In this document: in pieces, positions 25,119 through 33,908 of the stretch
Position numbering within the stretch: position 1 is the first letter of the stretch
Layout: the number at the start of each line of letters is the position of its first letter
Source: Paenibacillus agri
Lineage (GTDB): Bacteria > Bacillota > Bacilli > Paenibacillales > Paenibacillaceae
DNA: 64,000 nucleotides
Direction of reading: 5' to 3'
Assembly (NCBI RefSeq): GCF_013359945.1
Contig: NZ_JABWCS010000220.1
Location: 62,001-126,000 of the forward strand
The notes under the pieces: model-generated
Seen by the model: the letters and a program-made list of their open reading frames with translations, nothing else
Databases searched by the model: none
Told to the model about the DNA's origin: nothing
Position numbers and translations under genes: made by a program

Positions 25119-26501
25119 TCAGCCTTTTGGATTGATCGTGTTGATATCATGGTTGTTGTTGCTCTTATTGCTACGTATTGAATACAGTATGAACAGTAAT
25201 ATGAACCATAACGGGGTAAACAATAGAGCCGGTCGTGTCTCTTCTGCGAAGAGCATTATGATGAGAATTACGGCAAACAATGTGAGGACCGCATAATTAA
25301 TAGCCGGGGTGAACGGTGCTTTGAACTTGGATTTAGCCTGTAAGTCCGGCCGAGTCTTCTTGTACTTGATATGGCATACTAGAACAACACCCCAAACCCA
25401 TATAAAACAAATTGCACTTATAGTAGTGACGATCCCAAAAGCTTGACCTGGAATGATTTTACTTAATAAAGTACCAACCGATATAACCAGCGTAGAAATA
25501 AATAACGAGTTCCCTGGTACATGATTTTTATTTAGCTTGGCAAAATGAGGGGATGCTTGGTTCTTTTTGCTCAAACTATAAAGAATCCGGCTTGTCGAGA
25601 ACATCCCGCTGTTGCAGGCGGAAGCGGCTGAAGTTAATACGACGAAATTAATAATTCCCGCAGCGATGGGTATTCCTATTAAACTAAAGGTTCGCACGAA
25701 TGGACTTTCCGCCGGACTGAGTTCTGTCCATGGGTTAATGCACAGGAGGACAAACAGTGCGCCAACGTAAAAAAATAGGATCCGCAAAGGGATTTTATTA
25801 ATAGCAGATGGAATGTTTTTCTCTGGATTGGATGTCTCCGCTGCCGAAACACCAACTAATTCCACGCCGACATAAGCGAATACCACCATTTGAAAAGAAA
25901 ATAAAAAACCGGAGGCGCCGTTTGGAAAAAAGCCGCCATGTTCCCAGAGATTGCGTACAGTTACCGATCCTGCATCCGTTTTGAGTCCCATGATCAGCAA
26001 AACCACCCCGATGCCGATCAGGGCAAGAATTGTGATTACTTTGATTAACGCGAACCAAAATTCCAATTCCCCGAAATTTTTCACAGTTAATAGATTGAGC
26101 CCTAATAAAATGATCAGGCAGACGATGGCCGGTACCCACTGCGGGATATCAAACCAATAGTTCACGTATATGCCAACGGCGATAACATCAGCCATAGCTG
26201 TCATGATCCAGCAGAACCAATAGGTCCAACCCGTGATAAACGCAGCTCGGGGGCCAAGATAGTCTTCAGCAATGTCCGTAAACGATTGATAACCTGCCTT
26301 AGACAACAGAAGCTCTCCCAATGCTCTCATTACAAAAAACACAGCAATCCCCACGATTAAATACGTGATCATGATAGAAGGACCTGCTTGTTGAATCGCT
26401 TTGCCCGATCCCAGGAATAATCCCGTCCCAATGGTGCCGCCAATAGCGATGAGCTGAACATGCCGATTAGCCAGCTCTCGCTTTAATTCTGTTTGTGCCA
26501 T
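25119..26501 (-). CDS. cycA: CycA-like D-serine/D-alanine/glycine:proton symporter
   Basis: The protein has 460 residues and twelve membrane helices, an APC amino-acid permease. Similarity to CycA is strong along the length: IAIGGTIGTGLFLGSG near the start, FFVMRALGELLLS, TGWTYWFCWI, TVKNFGELEFWFALIK, ELVGVSAAETSNPEKNIP and NFVVLTSAASACNSG. The family imports glycine, D-alanine and D-serine. The ATG has GGGGG about ten bases upstream. It is preceded by a glycine riboswitch and an intrinsic terminator on the same strand, which directly supports glycine as a substrate. C-terminal tail is Asn-rich. Confidence 0.92.
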   Translation of the reverse strand: MAQTELKRELANRHVQLIAIGGTIGTGLFLGSGKAIQQAGPSIMITYLIVGIAVFFVMRALGELLLSKAGYQSFTDIAEDYLGPRAAFITGWTYWFCWIMTAMADVIAVGIYVNYWFDIPQWVPAIVCLIILLGLNLLTVKNFGELEFWFALIKVITILALIGIGVVLLIMGLKTDAGSVTVRNLWEHGGFFPNGASGFLFSFQMVVFAYVGVELVGVSAAETSNPEKNIPSAINKIPLRILFFYVGALFVLLCINPWTELSPAESPFVRTFSLIGIPIAAGIINFVVLTSAASACNSGMFSTSRILYSLSKKNQASPHFAKLNKNHVPGNSLFISTLVISVGTLLSKIIPGQAFGIVTTISAICFIWVWGVVLVCHIKYKKTRPDLQAKSKFKAPFTPAINYAVLTLFAVILIIMLFAEETRPALLFTPLWFILLFILYSIRSNKSNNNHDINTINPKG

Positions 26502-26534
26502 ACCTGTTTCCCCCTAAATGGATATAATGCCAAT

Positions 26535-26564
26535 AAAAAAGAGACTGGATGTCATCCAATCTCT
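26535..26564 (-). terminator. Riboswitch-controlled terminator before cycA
   Basis: On the minus strand AGAGATTGGATG and CATCCAGTCTCT form a near-perfect stem followed by six T, between the glycine aptamer and the cycA start. It is the likely expression platform. Confidence 0.85.
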
Positions 26565-26634
26565 AGGTAAAAAGAATATTAAATAATATTTGCCCCGCTA
26601 ATGATAATCAGCATGACAAATATATATTCAGTAC

Positions 26635-26712
26635 TCTTCTGTCCTTTTGCCTGAGATTGTGAACCCTTCGGCGCCGCAGATTACCTGCGGTCTCTCCAGA
26701 AGCTGCTCCTGC
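26635..26712 (-). promoter_or_regulatory. Glycine riboswitch aptamer
   Basis: On the minus strand the order GGAGAGACCGC, GGCGCCGAAGGG and ATCTCAGGCAAAAGGACAGA matches the core of one glycine-riboswitch aptamer. I see no full second aptamer upstream, and the downstream 60 bases could hold a ghost partner. A terminator and cycA follow. A possible TATAAT (minus strand) lies at 26854-26859. The rest of 26713-26998 is AT-rich and carries only an imperfect FNR/CRP-like TGTGA-N6-GCACA at 26967-26982, which I do not rely on. Confidence 0.9.
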
Positions 26713-26998
26713 TATAGTGTGATCCATAGCAATCATAGCTTGTGATTTATGAAGTTTATGTTTGAGTAGCGACGGTGTTCTGATATGCAACATATTACAT
26801 TTAATGTGAATATACGAACAGTGATAAAAGTCTCTCTGTCACGTAGATGATATATTATAACATGAAATTCATTAAAATTATGAAGTATCTGTTACTTTAA
26901 TGACGAAACGTTTTCTTTAATTACGTAAACTATCATGAACAGCACTTTTACGGTTATGATTAATTGTGAAAAAATGCACAAGGGGGCAATTATAAATT

Positions 26999-28564
26999 AT
27001 GAAAAAGAAATCAGTGGCTGCGCTTATTCTCATTCTTGCTGTTATGCTCGTGATCGCAGGGTGCGGGAATAGTAGCAATAACAGCAGTAAAGGCAACTCC
27101 GTCAATAACAGCAGCAGCGGGAACAAGAATCAGGACAACAAGGAAGCGGCAAAGGAAGCAACCACAGAAGCTGTTTCAGGAGCATCGGAAGCAAGCTATA
27201 CACCGCTCGATCAACTGAAGGATACATACGATATCATTATTGTCGGTGCAGGTGGGGCAGGGATGTCTGCCGCGCTGGAGGCTAAAGCCAAAGGAATGAA
27301 CCCTGTTATTTTCGAAAAAATGCCGGTGGCCGGCGGGAATACAACCAAATCCTCTTCGGGAATGAACGCATCGGAAACGAAGTTCCAAAAGGAGCAAGGC
27401 ATTGCTGACAGCAATGATTTATTTTATGAAGAGAGCTTAAAGGGTGGGCATGATACGAACGACAAAGAGATGCTGCGTTTCTTCGTTGACCATTCCGCAA
27501 GTGCTATCGACTGGCTCGACTCTATCGGAATTAAATTGAACAATATCACCATCACAGGTGGTATGAACGAGAAGCGTACACATCGTCCTGAAGACGGCTC
27601 CGCAGTAGGGCAATACCTTGTTAAAGGTCTAGTGAACAATGTTCAAGAGCAAGGAATCCCGCTTTTTGTGAACGCCGATGTCAAGGGAATTACCGAACAA
27701 GATGGCAAGGTCAATGGCGTCAAAGTCATCTTTGACCAAGCGGATGAGAAAACCATTACAGCGAAGGCGGTCGTTGTGACAACCGGAGGTTTTGGGTCCA
27801 ACAAGGAAATGATCTCTGAAGTCAGACCTGATTTAGACGGATATGTGACAACCAATCAAATCGGCAGCACAGGCGACGGCATTCAGATGATACAGAAGCT
27901 TGGTGGTGTAACTGTCGATATGGATCAGATCCAAGTTCACCCGACGGTGCAGCAAGAGAAATCCTATCTCATTGGGGAAGCTGTTCGCGGGGAAGGAGCT
28001 ATCCTCGTATCCAGCGAAGGTAAACGATTCACCAACGATCTGGGTACTCGTGATAAAGTAACCGCCGCAATCAATCAACTTCCTGAAAATGCAGCCTTTC
28101 TGGTCTTTGATTCTGGCGTGAAATCCAGAGTTAAGGCAATCGAACAATATGAGAAGATGGGCTTCGTGATCCAAGCCGATTCTATCGAGACATTGGCTCA
28201 AGAAATGGGCGTGCCAGGTGATCAATTGCAAAAAACACTGGATACCTGGAACAGCTCTGTAAAAGGTAAAAAGGATGCCGAATTCGGCAGAACAACAGGG
28301 ATGGACAACGACTTGTCCAGCGCGCCCTACTTTGCGATTAAAATCGGTCCTGGGGTTCATTACACGATGGGCGGTGTGAAAATCAACACCAACACAGAAG
28401 TTCTAAATAAAGAGGGTAACCCTATTACAGGTTTGTTTGCTGCAGGTGAGGTGACAGGGGGGCTGCATGGTCAAAACCGGATCGGCGGGAACTCGGTTGC
28501 GGAAATCATTATTTTCGGCCGCCAAGCGGGGATCAAATCTGCAGAGTTTGTAAAAGCAAACTAA
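26999..28564 (+). CDS. Secreted flavocytochrome-c-like FAD lipoprotein (fumarate reductase family)
   Basis: The protein has 521 residues. A signal peptide ends in the lipobox VIAGC (Cys22), followed by a long Asn/Ser/Lys linker (23-70). The FAD-binding motif IIIVGAGGAGMSA (79-91) opens the flavoprotein domain. Family signature stretches are HRPEDGSAVGQ, RGEGAILVSSEGKRFTND with the catalytic-type Arg, HYTMGGVKINT and AAGEVTGGLHGQNRIGGNS. Extracellular reductases of this family often carry an FMN-bind domain or hemes for electron entry. Neither is present, so a separate electron donor is needed. Reduction of fumarate, urocanate or a similar enoate outside the membrane is inference. It stands alone with its own terminator. 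Confidence 0.87.
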   Translation: MKKKSVAALILILAVMLVIAGCGNSSNNSSKGNSVNNSSSGNKNQDNKEAAKEATTEAVSGASEASYTPLDQLKDTYDIIIVGAGGAGMSAALEAKAKGMNPVIFEKMPVAGGNTTKSSSGMNASETKFQKEQGIADSNDLFYEESLKGGHDTNDKEMLRFFVDHSASAIDWLDSIGIKLNNITITGGMNEKRTHRPEDGSAVGQYLVKGLVNNVQEQGIPLFVNADVKGITEQDGKVNGVKVIFDQADEKTITAKAVVVTTGGFGSNKEMISEVRPDLDGYVTTNQIGSTGDGIQMIQKLGGVTVDMDQIQVHPTVQQEKSYLIGEAVRGEGAILVSSEGKRFTNDLGTRDKVTAAINQLPENAAFLVFDSGVKSRVKAIEQYEKMGFVIQADSIETLAQEMGVPGDQLQKTLDTWNSSVKGKKDAEFGRTTGMDNDLSSAPYFAIKIGPGVHYTMGGVKINTNTEVLNKEGNPITGLFAAGEVTGGLHGQNRIGGNSVAEIIIFGRQAGIKSAEFVKAN

Positions 28565-28596
28565 GAAATACCATTCATCCTCATATCTGAAAATAA

Positions 28597-28634
28597 ACAA
28601 AAGCTTGGACTGATTCCAGTCCAAGCTTTTGTTG
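28597..28634 (+). terminator. Terminator after the flavoprotein gene
   Basis: ACAAAAGCTTGGACTG and CAGTCCAAGCTTTTGT form a perfect 16-base-pair stem over a four-base loop. It is symmetrical, so it also serves the convergent gene on the minus strand. Confidence 0.88.
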
Positions 28635-28668
28635 TAGGTGTAGTCACAACTATATACAGCTCGTCTTT

Positions 28669-29901
28669 TCATAAAACGCTGTGGGGTGAAGGCTTGGATG
28701 AACGGGTCAACGAGAACAGTTCCAGTTCCGGCCTGTGCTTGCCGCCAAGAGTGTCCGTCAATAGCTCTGCCGCAATATTGCTGTAGGCAGTGCCGTTGCC
28801 GCCGTAGCCTTCAATGAAGTAACTATGTGGATAGTCCGGGTGCGGCCCAATATAGGGCAGGCCGTCACGCGTTGTTCCAAATACGGCGCCCCAGGCGTAT
28901 TCAGCCTCTATGCCGCGGATTTCCGGGAACAATGCTTCCAGCTCCTCCAGCAGCCTTTTACCCTGGGAGAGAACTCTAACCTCACGCTGCTTGTCATCGG
29001 TCAGAGGTTCATCCTTACCACCGGCAATAATGCGTCCCTCCGGAGTGGTTCTGAAGTAAAGGTAAGGACGGGCTGTTTCCCAGAGCAGGCTTTGCTCGTG
29101 CCATTTGGGAAGCTCTTTTAAGGGACGGGTCATGATAGCATATGTATTAATCAGTTCGGCACCCCGGTCCTTCTTCATCTCCTGTGTCTCATATCCCATA
29201 GCAAAAATAACATTCTTCGCAAAAATCCGCCCATGCCGGGTGTGGCAAATCACGCCGTCTTCCTTAAACTCATAATGCTGTGCTTTGGTCTGTTCGTATA
29301 CACGAGCCCCATTCTTGGCCGCCTGATGGATCAGGCTATGCACCGTTCGGAAGGGATTGGTCTCCGCATCACCCCTGGAGTATAGGCCTGCTGGTTTGGC
29401 AAAAGAGTACAGTGAAGCAATCTGGTCCTGCTCCCAAAACTCCGAATGAAAGCCGTGAGTAGTCAGATTCCGGTGCTCCTCACGCAGCGCGGACACATCC
29501 TCTGGCTTACTGGCATACAGCAGGCTGGAGCGGGGAATGATTTGTGGGTCCATATCCAGCTTAGCAGGGAGACCAAGGATGTTGCCAAGTGCCTTTTGAC
29601 ACAACTTATAGAACATCACGCCCTGATCCTCTCCAAACGTGTTGATACAAGCAGTCAATGACTTGTCATTAGAGATCTGCAATAGCCCGGTGTTAGCGTG
29701 TGAGCTTCCGCCAGCTACGGATCGTTTGTCGATCAAGATCACATCTGCTCCGTTCACGGACAGCTGATAGGAAGTCATGGCTCCGCCCATTCCGCCGCCT
29801 ACTATCAGACACTCACAATAGGCATCTCCTTGCAACACCGGGTAAGCAGGCGGATTCAGCAATGTATCACTCCAGGGCGTTTGCCCGCTGATTAATTTCA
29901 T
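28669..29901 (-). CDS. FAD-dependent oxidoreductase (DAO / glycine-oxidase-like family)
   Basis: The protein has 410 residues from the ATG of MKLISGQTPWSD, which has GGGAG eight bases upstream. An upstream in-frame ATG at 29997 has no site. The FAD motif is CLIVGGGMGGAMTSY, followed by VILIDKRSVAGGSSHANTG. The C-terminal family motif is WGAVFGTTRDGLPYIG and then GYGGNGTAYS. DAO-family enzymes oxidise amines or D-amino acids to keto acids with H2O2 formation. The exact substrate is not evident. No Rieske domain is present. It stands near the D-amino-acid permease gene but in a separate unit. Confidence 0.82.
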   Translation of the reverse strand: MKLISGQTPWSDTLLNPPAYPVLQGDAYCECLIVGGGMGGAMTSYQLSVNGADVILIDKRSVAGGSSHANTGLLQISNDKSLTACINTFGEDQGVMFYKLCQKALGNILGLPAKLDMDPQIIPRSSLLYASKPEDVSALREEHRNLTTHGFHSEFWEQDQIASLYSFAKPAGLYSRGDAETNPFRTVHSLIHQAAKNGARVYEQTKAQHYEFKEDGVICHTRHGRIFAKNVIFAMGYETQEMKKDRGAELINTYAIMTRPLKELPKWHEQSLLWETARPYLYFRTTPEGRIIAGGKDEPLTDDKQREVRVLSQGKRLLEELEALFPEIRGIEAEYAWGAVFGTTRDGLPYIGPHPDYPHSYFIEGYGGNGTAYSNIAAELLTDTLGGKHRPELELFSLTRSSKPSPHSVL

Positions 29902-30062
29902 CGTCGATCTCCCTTTCGTATCTTCCGGCGTAGTATTCGCAGTAAACGATGGACTCATGCATGTTTTGCCTGTGCTGCTTTGCGCTTTTTGGCACATAAT
30001 GTGCTGGGCACAGGGTCATACTAATGTTGGTTTGAACCATCTATAAGGAGGGAAAACATCAT

Positions 30063-30296
30063 ATGCAATCTACACAAATGCAGGCACTCAGCGGTAAAGA
30101 GCTGGAATACATCGCCGACTCCATTTCTAATGAGGATTTGCTGATCAAGCAACTGGCGGCTACAGCTGGATCCACACAGAATCAGGCCGTCCGCCAAATC
30201 TGCATTCAGCATATCCAAAGTCATACCCAGCACATGGGCATGTTGACACAAATGCTTCAGCAGCACCAGCAATATGCCCCAACGCAGCCACAATAA
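30063..30296 (+). CDS. Small CotF-like spore coat protein
   Basis: The protein has 77 residues, is Gln/His/Met-rich and helical, with SGKELEYIADSISNEDLLIKQL, a CotF-domain type opening. Ribosome site AAGGAGGG lies about ten bases before ATG. It is paired with a second coat-like gene 30 bases further on. An upstream CATACTAAT with ATA about 18 bases before it (29996-30024) resembles a mother-cell sigma factor site, but this is weak. Confidence 0.72.
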   Translation: MQSTQMQALSGKELEYIADSISNEDLLIKQLAATAGSTQNQAVRQICIQHIQSHTQHMGMLTQMLQQHQQYAPTQPQ

Positions 30297-30326
30297 CACT
30301 ATTCCAACTTTAAGGAGGTTATCTTA

Positions 30327-30710
30327 GTGAACGCACAAAACGGATCATTTATGGCGGATGAGGACCTGATGAATACGGTGCTGGCCGACCTGAAACGGAC
30401 GGTACGCGAATATACCACTGCCGCAACAGAATCTGCCTGTCCATCCGTTCGTCAAGCCTTCAACAATTTGACGATGGATACGCTGCGCCTTCAAGGGGAT
30501 TTGTATACCCATATGTCGCAAATGAATATGTACACAGCTCCCTCCAAGGCCTTGCGTCAGGATGTGGATAAGCAAATTCAGACTGCACAGCAGACACAGC
30601 AAAAATGCCAGCAGTTTGTGCAGCAAAAAACAGGGGGAGTAGGCGATTATAGCCATAATCCCAGCGTGACTCATCAACAGAACAATTCACATAATTCTTA
30701 CTATATGTAA
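30327..30710 (+). CDS. CotF-family spore coat protein
   Basis: The protein has 127 residues. It opens with DEDLMNTVLADLKRTVREYTTAATESACPSVRQAF, and a helical CotF-like domain is followed by an Asn/His/Gln-rich tail ending in YYM. The start is GTG with AAGGAGG seven bases upstream. With the preceding gene it forms a likely spore coat operon expressed in the mother cell. The assignment is by pattern, since I cannot align it. Confidence 0.75.
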   Translation: MNAQNGSFMADEDLMNTVLADLKRTVREYTTAATESACPSVRQAFNNLTMDTLRLQGDLYTHMSQMNMYTAPSKALRQDVDKQIQTAQQTQQKCQQFVQQKTGGVGDYSHNPSVTHQQNNSHNSYYM

Positions 30711-30771
30711 CCCGGCATTGAAGCATGTGAAGCAGATGGACATGACTGTCTGCCAGCTATAGCTTGCTTAC

Positions 30772-30813
30772 AAAAAAGGTTAACTCCTGAAATCAGTAGG
30801 AGTTAACCTTTTT
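30772..30813. terminator. Bidirectional terminator
   Basis: AAAAAAGGTTAACTCCT and AGGAGTTAACCTTTTTT pair over about eight bases, between the convergent coat operon and EamA gene. Confidence 0.9.
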
Positions 30814-30843
30814 TACATTTTATAACGAAATTAGAACGTTACA

Positions 30844-31704
30844 CTACCCAAAGACGCCAAGCAGCACAATTCCGCAGAAAATGACTACAGAGCTGGAAAT
30901 ACGCTTTAGACCCTGCTGCTCCTTAAGTAGTACGATGCCGAGAAGCGCGGCAAACACCGTTCCAATCTCCCGTAGAGGGCTGATATGAGCAATGGGCGCC
31001 TGCTGCATTGCGAACAAAAACAGCAGGTAGGAGCCAGGATTCAAAATGGCCCCAAGCAGCAAAGTATTGCGGTTGGCCTGCCATTCCTCCCTGATGCGGG
31101 GCGAAGAAAGTACTGCCGGAGTCAATCCTAGGACGAATCCGATATTGGTCACTTCCAGCAGAGCAAGCGGCGACAGGTGCTGAAGATTCAGCTTATCGAC
31201 GAATACATAACAGGTGGTGCATAAACCGACACTGAGCGCCATCAGAATAGGTTTTGCTTGTGTGAGCGCAGTAGCGCTAGGATGGTTCCTGACTCCGCCT
31301 GATGAACCTAGAATGATGAACCCGGCCAGCATACAGAGAATGCCTGCCCAGCCCACTGGTGTTAGCGATTCGCCTAATGCGACAATCCCGATGACGGGAA
31401 CAAGCAGAGTACTTGTGCCTCTCATGATCGGATAAATTTGAGAGAGGTCGCCTAGCTCATAGGTTCTGGATAAAAGCCAGGCGTAAAGGCCCTGGAGAAC
31501 CACGGACAACAGCAGCAGACCATAGGCGCTGACTGAAAGAGGGCTGCGCCATAATTCAATGATCAGCACAGGCAGGAGCAATAAAGTGGATATCATCATA
31601 ATAGACCATAAAAAGACACTTTTGCTGCGGCTTTTCTTGGTGAAAAGACTCCAGACGGCATGCGCCATGCCGGAGGCGATAACTAGCAGTATAGGCAGCA
31701 GCAT
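30844..31704 (-). CDS. EamA-family (DMT) transporter
   Basis: The protein has 286 residues and ten hydrophobic helices in two EamA halves. Typical sequences are LSRTYELGDLSQIYPIMRGTS in the first half and the same PIAHISPLREIGTVFAALLG position in the second. The family exports metabolites or imports small solutes. The substrate is unknown. It starts 22 bases after the phosphoesterase stop with AGGGAG upstream, so the two form an operon. Confidence 0.82.
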   Translation of the reverse strand: MLLPILLVIASGMAHAVWSLFTKKSRSKSVFLWSIMMISTLLLLPVLIIELWRSPLSVSAYGLLLLSVVLQGLYAWLLSRTYELGDLSQIYPIMRGTSTLLVPVIGIVALGESLTPVGWAGILCMLAGFIILGSSGGVRNHPSATALTQAKPILMALSVGLCTTCYVFVDKLNLQHLSPLALLEVTNIGFVLGLTPAVLSSPRIREEWQANRNTLLLGAILNPGSYLLFLFAMQQAPIAHISPLREIGTVFAALLGIVLLKEQQGLKRISSSVVIFCGIVLLGVFG

Positions 31705-31726
31705 GAATGGTTTCGCTCCCTGCTAC

Positions 31727-32689
31727 TTAGTGCCCGGAAGCCGGATCGGGTTCATGCAGAGGCTGATGTTCAATGAAGGAGCCGTCTTCCAGGCGCAGCC
31801 AGGTGTCGAAGGTCTTGGTGCCTTCAGATAGTCTGATGACCCGGGCCCCGCGCATAAAGCCTTCCTGGCCATAGGTATTGAAGCCGCTGGCCCGGCCATA
31901 GCTCAGCTTAATACCATGCAGGCTTCCGCTGTAGTCGTTGATATGGTCGTGACCGCAGAAGGTGCCCAGCACATTACCCATCTCCAGCAGGGTCGCGAAC
32001 AAGCCCGAATTTACAGGTGCACTGCACACGCGCTCGAACTTATTTCCGTAGCAGACCTGAGTGTCCCAGACCTCCTGATATTCCGGCACAGGGATATGGA
32101 AAAAGGCAAGGGCAGGCAGCTTGTCCTTCCCGTTCTTCGGGTTAAGCCTTGCAGATTCCGCTGTCAGCCAGTTGATTTGGCTCGGCTTGACCCAATTATA
32201 CCCGGGGACATGCGCAAGTTCCGAATAGCTGCCAGTATCAAGGAAATATAGTACCGCTGCGGATTCACCGTTTCGTCCATTAATGGTTAGCGAATAATTG
32301 CCCATTCCAGCGATTTCAGCCGGTCCCGCTTGAGCCAAAGCATGCGGGTGTTCCAGCGCTACTTGCATCAGCTCTTCAGGGGTAATCCGGCTCTCTGTAT
32401 CATGATTGCCAAGGACAAAGGCCCAAGGGATATTCCGGGCTTCCACAGCAGCGACTGCATCACGGAAGGCTTGCTTCGGCTTCTCGCATTCCGGCTTTCC
32501 TGGGGAGACTGGTCCGGTATAGATGACATCTCCTGTAAACACGACGAGATCCGGCTGCTCCGCCTCCAGCACGCCTTCCATTAGAGCGCGGGTCTGAAGA
32601 TCCTCCGCTCTGCCGTCCATCCAATGAAGATCTGTGAATTGTACAATTTTAAATGTTCCATCCTGTCGAAAAGTTAAGCGGGTGCTCAT
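31727..32689 (-). CDS. Calcineurin-like metallophosphoesterase
   Basis: The protein has 320 residues from the ATG with AGGAG about nine bases upstream. An ORF extended to 32725 would start on top of the ribosome site. Metal-binding blocks are DLHW, VFTGDVIY, VLGNHDTE, FFHIPVPE and CGHDHIND, the complete five-block set. No signal peptide, so it is cytoplasmic. Substrate is unknown. It heads an operon with an EamA carrier and is divergent from a DeoR regulator that probably controls it. Confidence 0.88.
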   Translation of the reverse strand: MSTRLTFRQDGTFKIVQFTDLHWMDGRAEDLQTRALMEGVLEAEQPDLVVFTGDVIYTGPVSPGKPECEKPKQAFRDAVAAVEARNIPWAFVLGNHDTESRITPEELMQVALEHPHALAQAGPAEIAGMGNYSLTINGRNGESAAVLYFLDTGSYSELAHVPGYNWVKPSQINWLTAESARLNPKNGKDKLPALAFFHIPVPEYQEVWDTQVCYGNKFERVCSAPVNSGLFATLLEMGNVLGTFCGHDHINDYSGSLHGIKLSYGRASGFNTYGQEGFMRGARVIRLSEGTKTFDTWLRLEDGSFIEHQPLHEPDPASGH

Positions 32690-32729
32690 CCTTTTCATCT
32701 CCTCTCTGTCTGTTCCATTCAGCATCTGG

Positions 32730-32770
32730 TGTTGATTTATGTGTTTTTAGTTGGTTTCATGTTGATTTTA
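32730..32770. promoter_or_regulatory. Direct repeat, candidate DeoR operator
   Basis: TGTTGATTT occurs at 32730 and again at 32760, 30 bases apart. TTTATGTGTTTT near 32736 recurs inverted as AAAACACATAAA at about 32900. DeoR-family proteins often bind directly repeated AT-rich elements. The placement between the divergent genes is right, but binding is inference. Confidence 0.35.
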
Positions 32771-32840
32771 GGTCGCGTTTTAAAATTTGTCAAACCTCAT
32801 TTTACAAAGGGTTTGCACCTTTATTATAGTCCCCCTTAGG

Positions 32841-32869
32841 TTGACAAGTGCGGCAAAGGATTTTACACT
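32841..32869 (+). promoter_or_regulatory. SigA-type promoter of the deoR-family gene
   Basis: Perfect TTGACA, a 17-base spacer and TACACT lie about 95 bases before the start codon. Confidence 0.7.
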
Positions 32870-32963
32870 TTGAACTGTTCACGGCAGTAAAACAACAACA
32901 AAACACATAAAACATTTTAAATGAAATCATATGGTCAGACACGATTCAGGAGGAAGAAGCAGA

Positions 32964-33737
32964 ATGTCCCTAACGTACGAGGAACGAAAGGAAACGATTC
33001 TTTCACGGCTTGAAATGGAGGGGAAGATACAGGTTCATGCCTTGGCCGGGCTGTTCAATGTCACAACAGAGACGATTAGGCGGGATTTGGACCGGCTGGA
33101 GAAAGAAGGTAGACTACGCAAGGTCTACGGAGGCGCTGTACGGATGCGTTCCGAAATGACGGAGCCGACCTTTCTGAGGCGCTCCCAGATGCAGCTGAGC
33201 GAGAAGCAGGCGATCGGCCAGTTAGCAGCATCGCTGGTGCGTGATGGAGAGACTGTTATTCTCGATAATGGAACGACGACGCTTGAGATCATGCGCGCTC
33301 TGAAGAATCGGGCTCAGGTCACGGTTATTACCAATTCGGCGCCGATTTTGAGCTGTGCGCTTGAGGGGTTTCAGGGCAAGCTGATTTTTACCGGCGGAGA
33401 GGTGAATCCCTTGTATCAGGCTGCAACAGGTGTGATTGCCCATGAACTGCTGGATCAGTTCAAGGTCAACAAAGCCTTTATCTCCGCGGGTGGCGTCTCA
33501 CTGGCAGACGGGATTACTGATTATCATCTGGATGAAGCATTAATCTCCCGCAAAATGATTCAGCGAACAGAGGAAGCGATCCTTGTCGCTGATCATACCA
33601 AATTCGGTGTCACTACCTTCGCCCAGATTGCGCCGATTGAAGGCATAGCTATGGTGCTTACTGATTCCGGCTGCTCCAGGGAATGGCTGGATGCCTTCGC
33701 CCGGCTGGATATCGAGGTCTTGGTCGGTGCCCAATAA
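32964..33737 (+). CDS. DeoR-family transcriptional regulator
   Basis: The protein has 257 residues. The N-terminal HTH (about 1-60) carries VTTETIRRDLDRLEKEGRLRKVYGGA, the family hallmark. The DeoRC sugar-phosphate sensor domain (about 75-235) has ILDNGTTTLEIMRAL, TNSAPI and the later ADHTKFG. These regulators repress carbohydrate genes until a phosphorylated sugar binds. The ATG has AGGAGG upstream. An ATG at 32931 has none. The likely target is the divergent phosphoesterase-EamA operon. Confidence 0.9.
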   Translation: MSLTYEERKETILSRLEMEGKIQVHALAGLFNVTTETIRRDLDRLEKEGRLRKVYGGAVRMRSEMTEPTFLRRSQMQLSEKQAIGQLAASLVRDGETVILDNGTTTLEIMRALKNRAQVTVITNSAPILSCALEGFQGKLIFTGGEVNPLYQAATGVIAHELLDQFKVNKAFISAGGVSLADGITDYHLDEALISRKMIQRTEEAILVADHTKFGVTTFAQIAPIEGIAMVLTDSGCSREWLDAFARLDIEVLVGAQ

Positions 33738-33754
33738 AGCATAATGCCGCATGG

Positions 33755-33805
33755 CTCCTTGACCGGTCTGTGAAAACAGGCCGCTCAAGCGGGTCTATTT
33801 TGTTT
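33755..33805 (+). terminator. Possible weak terminator
   Basis: CTTGACCGGTCTG and CAGGCCGCTCAAG pair imperfectly, followed by a broken T-rich stretch. Confidence 0.45.
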
Positions 33806-33908
33806 GCAGAGACGGCATTTTCGTGTCATATTAGTATTATTAAACTCTTTTCGCAAAGCGGCGCTTTACCGCGCTACATCTTCTGCGAAGGTATTCCGGA
33901 GGGAAGGC

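Noticed and set aside
26967..26982. FNR/CRP site before the flavoprotein gene
   Set aside because: Only one half matches and it lies almost on the ribosome site.
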